Of a stretch of 34,717 nt of DNA, positions 16,268 through 23,971 are shown piece after piece. The notes below the pieces were generated by a model. That model was given only the letters and a program-made list of their open reading frames with translations, ran no database searches and was not told where the DNA came from. The translations under genes were made by a program, and so were the position numbers. Every line of letters begins with the position of its first letter. Position 1 is the first letter of the stretch. The stretch is from Prevotella sp. (GTDB lineage: Bacteria > Bacteroidota > Bacteroidia > Bacteroidales > Bacteroidaceae): positions 1 through 34,717 of the forward strand of contig JAEETD010000024.1 in assembly GCA_016290175.1 (NCBI GenBank), given 5' to 3'.

Positions 16268-16888
16268 TTAAAACAGATTGCGGAAGAGAATACTCAGACG
16301 GAGTCCGAGAAGACGACTAAACCCTATATGTTGCTCGAATAGTTTCAGCAGTTCGTGAGCCTCATCGGCTCTTACCACGATGAAATCATACTTGCCTCTG
16401 AGTTTTCTCAGGCGTGTACCCTTATGGCCGTCAGCCTGTAGGCGCTCTCCCTTGATGATATAGTTGCTCACTGCTTCAATATCCTCGAAAGTGCGCATCA
16501 CCAAATCGCCTTTCTTGTAGCGGGCCAGCATTATACCAGAGGTGCCGTTAATGTTATCAGCGATGGTCTGAAGCCAGGTTTCATCTTGTGGAAAGACATT
16601 GATGTCAGAAAATATAATCCATTCATTCTTAGATGCTTTTACGCCGATGGTTAAAGCAAGTCTTTTGCGTATACGATGGATATCTGGTTTGGGCAGAAAG
16701 GTGGTATAGAGATGGGGATACTGCTGTTTCAGAAGCTTCAGTATATCATCCGTATTATCAGTCGATGATTCGTCGACGACGATGACCTCATACCCAGGCT
16801 CATACTGCTGAGACAGATATGCTGGCAGGTTCTCTTCAAGATCCTTACCATTGTCGTAGACGGTCATGATGACAGAGAATCTATTCAT
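16268..16888 (-). CDS. Glycosyltransferase family 2
   Basis: The 206-residue protein is a compact GT-A fold enzyme: FSVIMTVYDNGKDLEENLPAYL at the start, VIVVDESSTDNTDDIL (nucleotide-binding Asp), and WIIFSDINVFP at the DxD position (about 101-111). It transfers a sugar from a nucleotide donor, probably for a surface glycan; donor and acceptor are unknown. The ATG at 16888 begins the conserved region and overlaps the lysA stop by 8 bases. Two hydrophobic residues runs at the C-terminus (LLGLRLSILFRNLF) could form an amphipathic membrane anchor. Confidence 0.82.
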   Translation of the reverse strand: MNRFSVIMTVYDNGKDLEENLPAYLSQQYEPGYEVIVVDESSTDNTDDILKLLKQQYPHLYTTFLPKPDIHRIRKRLALTIGVKASKNEWIIFSDINVFPQDETWLQTIADNINGTSGIMLARYKKGDLVMRTFEDIEAVSNYIIKGERLQADGHKGTRLRKLRGKYDFIVVRADEAHELLKLFEQHIGFSRLLGLRLSILFRNLF

Positions 16889-18038
16889 CGCTGAGATATC
16901 CTTTTGGTAGTTTCCTGCAGTTATACTGTGAGGCCATAATCTCGCCGTAGGCACCTGCACTGCGGATGGCCAGCAGGTCACCGCGACGTGTCTTATTCAG
17001 ATCTATCTGTTTGGCGAACACATCCGTTGATTCGCAAATAGGGCCAACCACATCATATGTATCATTGGGCTCTTCGCTGGTAATGTTCTCTATCTTATGA
17101 TAAGCCTGATAGAGAGCCGGACGGATGAGATCTGGGAAACCGGCATCGACGATGGCAAAACGTTTTGTAGCACCTTCTTTAATATATAATGTACGCGTGA
17201 TGAGTGAACCACATTGGGCTACAACAGCACGACCCAGTTCAAAGTGCAGTGTCTGACCGTTGCGCAGTTTGAGTTTTTTTGCGTAAGTGTCGAAGTAGGC
17301 TTTGAAATCGGGGATTGGCAGGCGGTTGGGATGTTCGTAGTCTACACCCAGGCCTCCGCCTACATTGATATGTTCCACATGTATGCGGTGACGCTCCAGT
17401 TCATCCTGCAACTCATTCACGCGATTGCAGAGAGCCTGGAAGTCGCCCATATCGAGTATTTGTGACCCGATGTGAAAATGGAGTCCTACGAACTTCACAT
17501 TTGCCATCTTCGATGCTTCGTCGATTACAGTGAGCATATCTCGCATTGCGATGCCGAACTTGTTCTCTGCCAGGCCCGTAGTGATGTTAGCGTGTGTATG
17601 CGCACCCACATTGGGGTTCAGACGGAAGGCGACACGGGCCACCTTTCCTTTCTTTCCTGCCAGTTCGTTGATAACCTCCAACTCGGGTATGCTCTCAACA
17701 TTAAAACAGAAGATATCATTATCGAGTCCGAGATTGATTTCCCAATCAGCTTTGCCAACACCGGCATATACAATCTTCGAAGCGGGGAAACCAGCCTTGA
17801 TCGAGGCTTCTATCTCGCCACCGCTCACACAGTCGGCTCCTAGTCCTGCTTCGCGGATGATGCGCAGGATTTTGGGGTTGGCATTGGCCTTCACGGCATA
17901 GTGCACCACGAACCCCTCGTGCTTGCCAGCCTCCTCGTTGATGGTCTTCAGCGTCTGACGCAGTACCTCGCTATCATAATAGTAGAAAGGTGTCTGGATG
18001 TCCTGAAACCTCTCTATCGGAAATTTTCCTTTTCCCAT
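16881..18038 (-). CDS. lysA: Diaminopimelate decarboxylase
   Basis: The 385-residue PLP enzyme makes L-lysine from meso-diaminopimelate, the last step of lysine synthesis. Its fold-type III barrel carries the PLP lysine in HYAVKANANP (Lys50), HFHIGSQI, the phosphate-binding GGGLGVDYEHP and the catalytic CESTDVFAKQ. The length is on the short side of the family (about 400-420) but all key motifs are present. It lies 26 bp downstream of lysC, so first and last enzymes of the pathway are co-transcribed. Its stop overlaps the next gene, a GT2. Confidence 0.96.
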   Translation of the reverse strand: MGKGKFPIERFQDIQTPFYYYDSEVLRQTLKTINEEAGKHEGFVVHYAVKANANPKILRIIREAGLGADCVSGGEIEASIKAGFPASKIVYAGVGKADWEINLGLDNDIFCFNVESIPELEVINELAGKKGKVARVAFRLNPNVGAHTHANITTGLAENKFGIAMRDMLTVIDEASKMANVKFVGLHFHIGSQILDMGDFQALCNRVNELQDELERHRIHVEHINVGGGLGVDYEHPNRLPIPDFKAYFDTYAKKLKLRNGQTLHFELGRAVVAQCGSLITRTLYIKEGATKRFAIVDAGFPDLIRPALYQAYHKIENITSEEPNDTYDVVGPICESTDVFAKQIDLNKTRRGDLLAIRSAGAYGEIMASQYNCRKLPKGYLSDE

Positions 18039-18064
18039 CGTCTAGTCTCTTTTCCTGTTTTTGT

Positions 18065-19384
18065 CTATTTGTTGAAGATTGTGTCGCTGAGTTTCTGGAG
18101 CGCACGCTTCTTGTCTTCTTCACGGATGAGGAAAGAAATGTTGTAGTTCGAGCCACCATAGCTCACCATACGCACGGGGATATCCTTCAGCGCATCGAGG
18201 GCGAGTGTTTCGAAACCGATGTTAGACCAATCGAGGTCACCTACAACACAGATGATACACATACCCGTATCCACAGTGACGGTACCGTATTTCTTCAGTT
18301 CATCGACGATCTCTCCCAGATGGGCAGAGTTATCGATACTCATTGATACACCCACCTCCGAGGTGCAGACCATATCGATTGGAGTCTGATAACTCTCGAA
18401 AATCTCGAATACCTTGCGCAGGAAACCAGTAGCCAGGAGCATTCTCGATGACTTGATCTTGATGGCGATAATGTTATCCTTGGCGGCGATGGCCTTGATT
18501 TTTCCGTATTCGGTCGCATTGCTGATGGTGGTACCCTCTGCATCGGGGTCCATCGTGTTCAGCAGGCGTACAGGGATACCTGCATACTTCGCAGGCTGCA
18601 CACACGTGGGGTGCAGGATCTTCGCTCCAAAGTAGGCCAGCTCAGCAGCCTCCTCGAAGTGCAGCTGATGTACGGGCTCCGTCTTATCCACCACACGTGG
18701 GTCGTTGTTGTGCATACCGTCGATATCAGTCCAGATCTGAATCTCCTCAGCACCGATGGCAGCACCTACGAGCGAGGCTGTGTAGTCGGAACCACCACGC
18801 TGCAGATTGTCGATTTCGCCATAGGCATTACGGCAGATGAATCCCTGGGTAATATACACCTGGGCTCCCTCGTTTTCCTCGAGGATGGCATTCAGTTTCT
18901 CCTTGATATAAACAGGATCGGGCTCTGAGTTCTTGTCCGTACGCATAAAATCGAGGGCATTCAGCAGTACAACGTTGATGCCGGTCTCCTTCATATAGTT
19001 GGCTACCATATTGGTCGACATCATCTCTCCTTGTGCCACGATGCTTTTCTCCTCGAAACTGGTGAACAGTTCCTTGGTGAAGGAGCGCAGGTAGTCGAAC
19101 TCGCCCTTCAGGAACTCGCGTGTCGTCTGCTTAGTTTCGTCCTTGCTATAAAGCTCTTCCACATGCTTCATATACTTCTGCTCCAGACGGTTGATCACCT
19201 CATTGGCACCATCAGGATTCTTTTTGTAGAGATAATCGGAAATCTCAACCAGTGAGTTGGTGGTGCCCGACATCGCTGATAGTACGACAAAGACAGGTTC
19301 TCCTGACTTGGTGACGAGTTGTGTCACCTCTTTCATTCTCTGGGGAGTGCCGACGGAAGTACCGCCGAATTTCATTACTTTCAT
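18065..19384 (-). CDS. lysC: Aspartokinase (monofunctional)
   Basis: The 439-residue protein phosphorylates aspartate, the entry step to lysine, threonine and methionine. The kinase domain starts with KFGGTSVGTPQRM and has GGSDYTASLVGAAIGAEEIQIWTDIDGM; two ACT domains follow (about 290-439), which in this family bind the feedback inhibitor, commonly lysine. No homoserine dehydrogenase domain is attached. It lies 23 bp downstream of the ftsE-like gene and 26 bp before lysA. Confidence 0.96.
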   Translation of the reverse strand: MKVMKFGGTSVGTPQRMKEVTQLVTKSGEPVFVVLSAMSGTTNSLVEISDYLYKKNPDGANEVINRLEQKYMKHVEELYSKDETKQTTREFLKGEFDYLRSFTKELFTSFEEKSIVAQGEMMSTNMVANYMKETGINVVLLNALDFMRTDKNSEPDPVYIKEKLNAILEENEGAQVYITQGFICRNAYGEIDNLQRGGSDYTASLVGAAIGAEEIQIWTDIDGMHNNDPRVVDKTEPVHQLHFEEAAELAYFGAKILHPTCVQPAKYAGIPVRLLNTMDPDAEGTTISNATEYGKIKAIAAKDNIIAIKIKSSRMLLATGFLRKVFEIFESYQTPIDMVCTSEVGVSMSIDNSAHLGEIVDELKKYGTVTVDTGMCIICVVGDLDWSNIGFETLALDALKDIPVRMVSYGGSNYNISFLIREEDKKRALQKLSDTIFNK

Positions 19385-19407
19385 TTGTTCTATTATTTAA
19401 TTATCCA

Positions 19408-20091
19408 TTATCCGTATATCATATTCTCTACTATTGCCACCTTACCCTCATCGCAACGGTACACGATGCCCGGATATTTGTCGAGAAGGGGCATGTTGTG
19501 GGTGGTCATGATCACAGCTGTTCCTTTCTGTGAGATTTCCCTAAGCAGTTTGATAATGTTGTCAGCCGTTTCGGGGTCCAGGTTGCCGGTAGGCTCATCG
19601 GCCACGATCATCTTCGGATGATTCAGAATGGCCCGGGCGATGCAGATGCGCTGCTGCTCTCCCCCGGAAAGTTCGTGGGGCATCTTCTCGGCCTTATCAT
19701 CCATGTCCACATCGTGGAGCACCTCCCGGATACGCTCGTCGATTTGTTGCTTGTCAGTCCAGCCCGTCGACTTGAGCACGAAACGCAGATTCTTATACAC
19801 ACTTCGGTCGGTGAGCAACTGGAAGTCCTGGAAGATGATACCCATCTGTTTTCTCAGTGCGGGAATCTCCTTACGGCGGATCTCCAGCAGATTCTGTCCG
19901 AGTACTTCAGCCTTCTCAGCTTCGTCAATATCGAGTTCGCAGTAGATAGTCTTCAGCAGGCTGCTCTTTCCGGAGCCTACACGTCCGATGAGATAGATGA
20001 AGTCGCCTTCGTTTACGCTGAAGTCGACACCCTCGAGCACATTCTCACCCTCAGCCTGACAGATATTCGTTTTTTTAAATTCAACCAGCAT
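19408..20091 (-). CDS. ftsE: FtsE-like ABC transporter ATP-binding protein
   Basis: The 227-residue ATPase has Walker A GRVGSGKSS (Gly36 to Ser44), Q-loop IIFQDFQLL, signature LSGGEQQR, Walker B MIVADEPTG and an H-loop in TTHN, all in FtsE style. FtsE pairs with the membrane protein FtsX to control cell-wall hydrolases at division. No ftsX gene lies nearby, so the partner must be elsewhere, and a LolD/MacB-type role remains possible. The ATG at 20091 is chosen because the upstream GTG lies in the AGTGAAT repeat tract. The gene sits between hisIE and lysC. Confidence 0.85.
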   Translation of the reverse strand: MLVEFKKTNICQAEGENVLEGVDFSVNEGDFIYLIGRVGSGKSSLLKTIYCELDIDEAEKAEVLGQNLLEIRRKEIPALRKQMGIIFQDFQLLTDRSVYKNLRFVLKSTGWTDKQQIDERIREVLHDVDMDDKAEKMPHELSGGEQQRICIARAILNHPKMIVADEPTGNLDPETADNIIKLLREISQKGTAVIMTTHNMPLLDKYPGIVYRCDEGKVAIVENMIYG

Positions 20092-20093
20092 AT

Positions 20094-20128
20094 CACTATT
20101 CACTATTCACTATTCACTTCTCACTACT
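20094..20128. repeat. AGTGAAT tandem repeat between hisIE and ftsE
   Basis: Three perfect copies of CACTATT on the plus strand (AATAGTG on the coding strand, the same tract as AGTGAAT), followed by degenerate units. It fills the space between the hisIE stop (20124-20126) and the ftsE start (20091). Confidence 0.85.
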
Positions 20129-20771
20129 CCATCTCTCCCTTGGCTTTTGCCTCGCGACGTTTCTTGTCCCAATTGGGATCATGTCGTTTCCTGAGTTCCA
20201 AAGCGATATCCTCAATGCGCAGTCCCTTACTGGTGAGCAGCACAATCAGGTGATAGATCATATCCGAGGCCTCGTAGACCAATTTCTCTTTGCTGCCGTT
20301 TGTGGCCTCAATCACAGCCTCAAGAGCCTCTTCACCTACTTTCTGGGCGATGCGGTTGATGCCGTCTTTGAAGAGCGAAGTGGTATAGCTGCCCTCGGGC
20401 ATCTCCTCGTGACGCTTGTCGATGAAGTCCTGCAATTCCTCGAGGAAGAGTAGGGGATTACTTTCGTTGTCCTCGCCCCAGCAGGTATCAGTGCCTTTGT
20501 GACAGGTAGGCCCGTCGGGGATGGCTTTCACGAGCAGCGTGTCGTTATCGCAGTCGATGGCCATGCTGACAAGGTTGAGGAAGTTACCGCTGGTCTCGCC
20601 CTTGGTCCAAAGACAGTTGCGAGAACGGCTCCAGAATGTCACCTTCTTCGTCAACAGGGTCTTGTCAAAAGCTTCTTTGTTCATATAGCCAAGCATCAAC
20701 ACGTTCTTGGTGTTGGCATCCTGAATGATGGCGGGCACGAGGCCGCCGCTTTTCTCAAAATCTATTTTCAT
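20124..20771 (-). CDS. hisI: Bifunctional phosphoribosyl-AMP cyclohydrolase / phosphoribosyl-ATP pyrophosphatase
   Basis: The 215-residue HisIE fusion does steps 2 and 3 of histidine synthesis. The N-terminal cyclohydrolase domain (about 1-105) has [18 protein letters not shown], metal-binding DCDNDTLL and [11 protein letters not shown]. The C-terminal MazG-like pyrophosphohydrolase domain (about 110-205) has the [13 protein letters not shown] and [10 protein letters not shown] helices. Its start overlaps the hisF stop in ATGA. An AGTGAAT repeat tract begins right at its stop codon. Confidence 0.97.
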   Translation of the reverse strand: MKIDFEKSGGLVPAIIQDANTKNVLMLGYMNKEAFDKTLLTKKVTFWSRSRNCLWTKGETSGNFLNLVSMAIDCDNDTLLVKAIPDGPTCHKGTDTCWGEDNESNPLLFLEELQDFIDKRHEEMPEGSYTTSLFKDGINRIAQKVGEEALEAVIEATNGSKEKLVYEASDMIYHLIVLLTSKGLRIEDIALELRKRHDPNWDKKRREAKAKGEME

Positions 20772-21526
20772 ATACGTACGTTTATTCCTTCTGATTTTAA
20801 ATACTGTTTGAGCTCGGGTATAGGAATCTCCCCGAAATGGAAGACGCTAGCTGCAAGGGCTGCATCCGAATGACCCTTTGTGAATGTATCACGGAAATGC
20901 TCTTTACAACCCGCACCACCGCTGGCAATAATAGGTATTGATAGGTTATCGGCCAGCTCACGCAGGGCTTCGTTGGCATAGCCTTCCTTCACACCGTCGT
21001 GGTTCATCGAGGTGAAAAGAATCTCACCGGCTCCTCGCTCCTGTGCTTCGTGGGCCCACTCAAAGAGTCCCCGATCCGTGCGCTCACGACCACCTTTCAG
21101 ATAACAGTGCCATCCATCTTCATCCAGACGGGCATCGATGGCACAAACACACACCTGCGAACCGAAACGGCTGGTGATCTCGTTGATGAGTTCCGGTCTG
21201 CGGATGGCGGCCGAATTCACGCTCACCTTGTCGGCACCGGCATAGAGCAACCGCTCCACATCTGCCAGTTCGTTGATACCGCCACCCACGGTGAAGGGAA
21301 TATTGATCTCCTGGGCCACACGGGTCACCATCTCCGTAAAGGTCTTTCGTCCCTCGAAACTGGCGGTGATATCCAGGAAGCAGAGTTCATCGGCTCCCTG
21401 CTCACTATAGGCTTTGCCGAGTTCCACGGGATCGCCTGCACTTCGTAAATTCACGAAGTTCGTGCCCTTGACGGTCTCACCGTCCTTGACATCCAGACAG
21501 GGTATTATGCGTTTTGCCAGTCCCAT
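20768..21526 (-). CDS. hisF: Imidazole glycerol phosphate synthase, cyclase subunit
   Basis: The 252-residue TIM-barrel protein joins with HisH to make imidazole glycerol phosphate and AICAR. Catalytic aspartates are in [16 protein letters not shown] (Asp11) and [15 protein letters not shown] (about Asp130), with phosphate-binding VGGGI and ASGGAGC. The first 22 bp overlap the end of hisA; the last 4 bp overlap hisI. Confidence 0.98.
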   Translation of the reverse strand: MGLAKRIIPCLDVKDGETVKGTNFVNLRSAGDPVELGKAYSEQGADELCFLDITASFEGRKTFTEMVTRVAQEINIPFTVGGGINELADVERLLYAGADKVSVNSAAIRRPELINEITSRFGSQVCVCAIDARLDEDGWHCYLKGGRERTDRGLFEWAHEAQERGAGEILFTSMNHDGVKEGYANEALRELADNLSIPIIASGGAGCKEHFRDTFTKGHSDAALAASVFHFGEIPIPELKQYLKSEGINVRI

Positions 21527-22230
21527 AATTCATTCAGATTAATTTTTCCTTCGTAGATGGCCTTCCCGAAGACAACAGCGGGGATGCCTGCCGAATCGAG
21601 TGCCTTGATATCATCAATGGATGACACACCACCGCTGGCAATGAGATGCAGCTTCGGATAGGCTTCCATCATTTCTTTATAGAGGCTGATGGCTGGTCCA
21701 GAGAGTGTGCCGTCCTTGGAGATTTCCGTACAGAGCACGTTCCTGACACCCGCATCGATGTATTTTCTGAGGAAAGGCAGCAGATCCTCTGCAGAATTCT
21801 CCTTCCAGCCGTTGATACTGATTTTCCCGTACCTGACGTCAGCACCGAGGATGATGCGCTCTGCACCATATTTCTCTATCCAGCCCATAAAGAGTTTGGG
21901 ATTCGTGACAGCGACAGAACCAATTGTCACCATCGAGGCACCTGCAGTAAAGGCTTTCTCAATATCCTCGTTGGTCTTGATACCACCACCAAAATCCACC
22001 GTGAGCTGAGTTTCCGTCGTAATACGACGGAGTACTGAACTGTTTACGATGTGTTTCGATTTGGCACCGTCGAGATCTACCACATGCAGCCGTTTGAAGC
22101 CAATTTGCTCAAATTCCTTGGCTACTTCGGCCGGTGAGTCGCGGTAAACGGTCTTTTGGTCGTAGTCGCCCTTCGTCAGACGCACGCACTGACCATTGAT
22201 AATATCTATGGCGGGTATTAATTCTATCAT
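21505..22230 (-). CDS. hisA: ProFAR isomerase
   Basis: The 241-residue TIM-barrel isomerase does step 4 of histidine synthesis. It has the catalytic Asp8 in [17 protein letters not shown], Asp at about 130 in ILGADVRYG, and phosphate-binding VDFGGGI and IASGGVSS. Its start overlaps the hisH stop by 4 bp and its end overlaps hisF by 22 bp, so this is a tightly coupled cluster. HisA and HisF are ancient paralogues; the motifs here assign HisA. Confidence 0.98.
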   Translation of the reverse strand: MIELIPAIDIINGQCVRLTKGDYDQKTVYRDSPAEVAKEFEQIGFKRLHVVDLDGAKSKHIVNSSVLRRITTETQLTVDFGGGIKTNEDIEKAFTAGASMVTIGSVAVTNPKLFMGWIEKYGAERIILGADVRYGKISINGWKENSAEDLLPFLRKYIDAGVRNVLCTEISKDGTLSGPAISLYKEMMEAYPKLHLIASGGVSSIDDIKALDSAGIPAVVFGKAIYEGKINLNELWDWQNA

Positions 22231-22874
22231 AACTCCAGAAAGTTTTTGAGGATCCGTTCTCCAATCTTTCCACTTTTCTCAGGGTGGAACTGACAGGCGT
22301 AGAAATTGTCTTTATGCATCGAGGCAGAGTAGGGTAGGATATAGTCCGCCGTTGCAATCGTCTCCTTGCATACCGGCACATAATAGCTATGCACGAAATA
22401 CACGTACGGATGCTCTCCAAGCCCCTCCAACAATGTCACATTGGGGTCAGGACACTTTGTGACATCACGGCCGGATGTCACAAAGTGTCCTGACCCCAAT
22501 GTGACATCTATCTCGTTCCATCCCATGCAGGGAACCTTGTCCTCGTGGCGTTGGGGCAGGAAACGTTTCACTTCAGCGTCGAATATACCGATACAGTCCG
22601 TATCGCCCTCTTCCGAGTGCTTGCACAGCAGTTGCTGTCCCACGCAGATTCCGAACACGGGCTGCGTCAGATCGCGGATTACCTCATCGAGTCTGCGGGC
22701 TCTGAGATAGTCCATCGCCTCACCAGCGTGGCCTTGTCCGGGAAAGAGCACCTTATCGGCCTTCTTCAGCAGCTCTGCATCGTCCGTCAATGTAGGTTCA
22801 ATCCCCATCCTTCGCAGTGCATTCACCACTGAATAAATATTTCCCGCATTATATTTTACAATCGCTACTTGCAT
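22227..22874 (-). CDS. hisH: Imidazole glycerol phosphate synthase, glutaminase subunit, with a 25-residue palindromic insert
   Basis: The 215-residue class I glutamine amidotransferase feeds ammonia to HisF. The triad is Cys77 (FGICVGQQLL), His197 and Glu199 (CQFHPEKSG); VKYNAGN at the N-terminus and YFVHSYYVP near the interface are typical. The ATG at 22874 is used because the family starts with this sequence. Residues 123-147, between KVPCMGWNEI and LLEGLGEHPYV, are coded entirely by the palindrome at 22433-22507. Without them the protein is 190 residues, close to the family norm. The frame is kept, so the enzyme may still be active with an extra loop. Confidence 0.95.
   Translation of the reverse strand: MQVAIVKYNAGNIYSVVNALRRMGIEPTLTDDAELLKKADKVLFPGQGHAGEAMDYLRARRLDEVIRDLTQPVFGICVGQQLLCKHSEEGDTDCIGIFDAEVKRFLPQRHEDKVPCMGWNEIDVTLGSGHFVTSGRDVTKCPDPNVTLLEGLGEHPYVYFVHSYYVPVCKETIATADYILPYSASMHKDNFYACQFHPEKSGKIGERILKNFLEL
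22433..22507. repeat. 75-bp palindromic element inserted in frame in hisH
   Basis: Two perfectly complementary 34-bp arms (22433-22466 and 22474-22507) flank a 7-base centre, ACGGCCG. Each arm also has short inverted ends, ATGTCACA and TGTGACAT, so four copies of that 8-mer are nested in the element. The core contains TTGGGGTCAGGACAC. The length is 25 codons exactly and no stop codon appears in the reading frame. It looks like a mobile or REP-like palindromic element; I see no transposase in the window. Confidence 0.9.
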
Positions 22875-22887
22875 TATTCTATTTTTT

Positions 22888-22958
22888 ACCACGAATTTCA
22901 CGAATTTCACTAATTTTGCTGCGCATGAATAATTAGTTTAATTAGTTTAATTCGTGGT
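22888..22958. repeat. Mixed short repeats framed by a 10-bp inverted repeat between purU and hisH
   Basis: ACCACGAATT (22888-22897) and AATTCGTGGT (22949-22958) are perfect inverted copies. Between them lie a 9-bp tandem unit (ACGAATTTC) on one side and TTTAATTAG units on the other, which can also partly pair. The tract fills the purU-hisH spacer; I see no promoter box in it. Confidence 0.65.
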
Positions 22959-22964
22959 CGTTAA

Positions 22965-23828
22965 TTAACTAAATATAATTGTCTTATTCTTGTACGTCAG
23001 GATCTTGCGCTGGATATGCTTCGAGACAGCGTGAGAGAGCACTATCTTCTCGAGGTCTTTGCCCTTCAGCACCAGACTTTCAGGCGTGTCCTTGTGCGTG
23101 ATGCGGGTCACATCCTGTTCGATAATCGGACCTGCGTCCAGTTCTGCCGTCACATAGTGGCTCGTGGCGCCAATGATCTTCACACCACGCTCATACGCCT
23201 GGTGATACGGCTTAGCACCGATAAAGGCGGGCAGGAACGAGTGATGGATATTGATGATATGATGCGGATACTCGGCAATCATCTCGTCGCTGATGATCTG
23301 CATATAGCGGGCCAGCACGATAAACGAGATATCCTCCTTCTTCAGCAGTTCCATTTCGGCCTTCTCCACCTCTTCCTTGTTCGAGTGGTCCTTCTTGATG
23401 CTCCATACATAATATGGAATACCGAACTGCTCGGCCACATAGCGTAGATCCTCGTGGTTCGACACGATGCAGGGGATGTCGCAGTTGAACTCACCCGCCT
23501 TCCAGCGTGCCAGCAAGTCATAGAGACAGTGACTCATTTTGCTCACGAATATGGCCATCCTCGGGCGCTTGTCGCTGTAGTACAACGAGAACTTCATCTG
23601 ATATCTCTGGGCATAGAGCGTGGTGATATAGTCGTAGAGTTTGTCGCGGGGAATGAGGAATCCCTCAAGTTCCCATTCGATTCGCATGAAGAACATCCCC
23701 TCCACCTTATCTACATACTGGTCGAGGTAGACAATGTTTCCTTTATTGTCGGTTATAAATTTAGTCACTTCTGAAATGATGCCCTGTTTGTCGGGACAGT
23801 GTAGAAGCAGAATTGCGGTCGTTTCCAT
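22965..23828 (-). CDS. purU: Formyltetrahydrofolate deformylase
   Basis: The 287-residue enzyme splits 10-formyl-THF into formate and THF, balancing one-carbon pools and supplying formate for purine synthesis. An N-terminal ACT domain (about 1-80: LLLHCPDKQGIISEVTKFI) is followed by a formyltransferase-fold domain with the catalytic INIHHSFLPAF (about 200-210) and AELDAGPIIEQD. It has its own promoter at 23863-23870. The next gene, hisH, lies 90 bp downstream and may be reached by read-through. Confidence 0.96.
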   Translation of the reverse strand: METTAILLLHCPDKQGIISEVTKFITDNKGNIVYLDQYVDKVEGMFFMRIEWELEGFLIPRDKLYDYITTLYAQRYQMKFSLYYSDKRPRMAIFVSKMSHCLYDLLARWKAGEFNCDIPCIVSNHEDLRYVAEQFGIPYYVWSIKKDHSNKEEVEKAEMELLKKEDISFIVLARYMQIISDEMIAEYPHHIINIHHSFLPAFIGAKPYHQAYERGVKIIGATSHYVTAELDAGPIIEQDVTRITHKDTPESLVLKGKDLEKIVLSHAVSKHIQRKILTYKNKTIIFS

Positions 23829-23862
23829 CTAATTTTTTCTAGTCTTTTTTGAATTCAAGGTG

Positions 23863-23870
23863 CAAAGGTA
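23863..23870 (-). promoter_or_regulatory. Promoter -7 box for purU
   Basis: Minus-strand TACCTTTG, 34 bp before the purU ATG. The -33 region has only a weak match (TTTC-like). This may be the only strong promoter for the following 11-gene minus-strand run. Confidence 0.6.
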
Positions 23871-23919
23871 CTCAAAAAAAATCAATTTCTTACGGAAACA
23901 CCGAAAAAAATAACGATTC

Positions 23920-23937
23920 TACTCAATTAATTGAGTA
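23920..23937. promoter_or_regulatory. 18-bp perfect palindrome upstream of purU
   Basis: TACTCAATTAATTGAGTA is self-complementary. It lies about 50 bp upstream of the purU -7 box and 35 bp beyond the stop of the SGNH esterase gene. It could be an operator for a dimeric regulator or a weak 3' hairpin; no T-run adjoins it. Confidence 0.4.
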
Positions 23938-23939
23938 AA

Positions 23940-23966
23940 AATCTGTGTAATCTGTGCAATCTGTGT
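23940..23966. repeat. Three 9-bp tandem repeats after the SGNH esterase gene
   Basis: AATCTGTGT, AATCTGTGC, AATCTGTGT in a row, ending 5 bases before the esterase stop codon. It is another short tandem tract at a gene border. Confidence 0.8.
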
Positions 23967-23971
23967 GACCT

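Noticed and set aside
22433..22507. hisH palindrome as an intrinsic terminator or attenuator.
   Set aside because: It lies in the middle of an intact reading frame, has no T-run after either arm, and the whole downstream his cluster depends on read-through.
23940..23966. 9-bp repeats as a CRISPR remnant.
   Set aside because: The units are adjacent with no spacers and are far too short; no cas gene is present.
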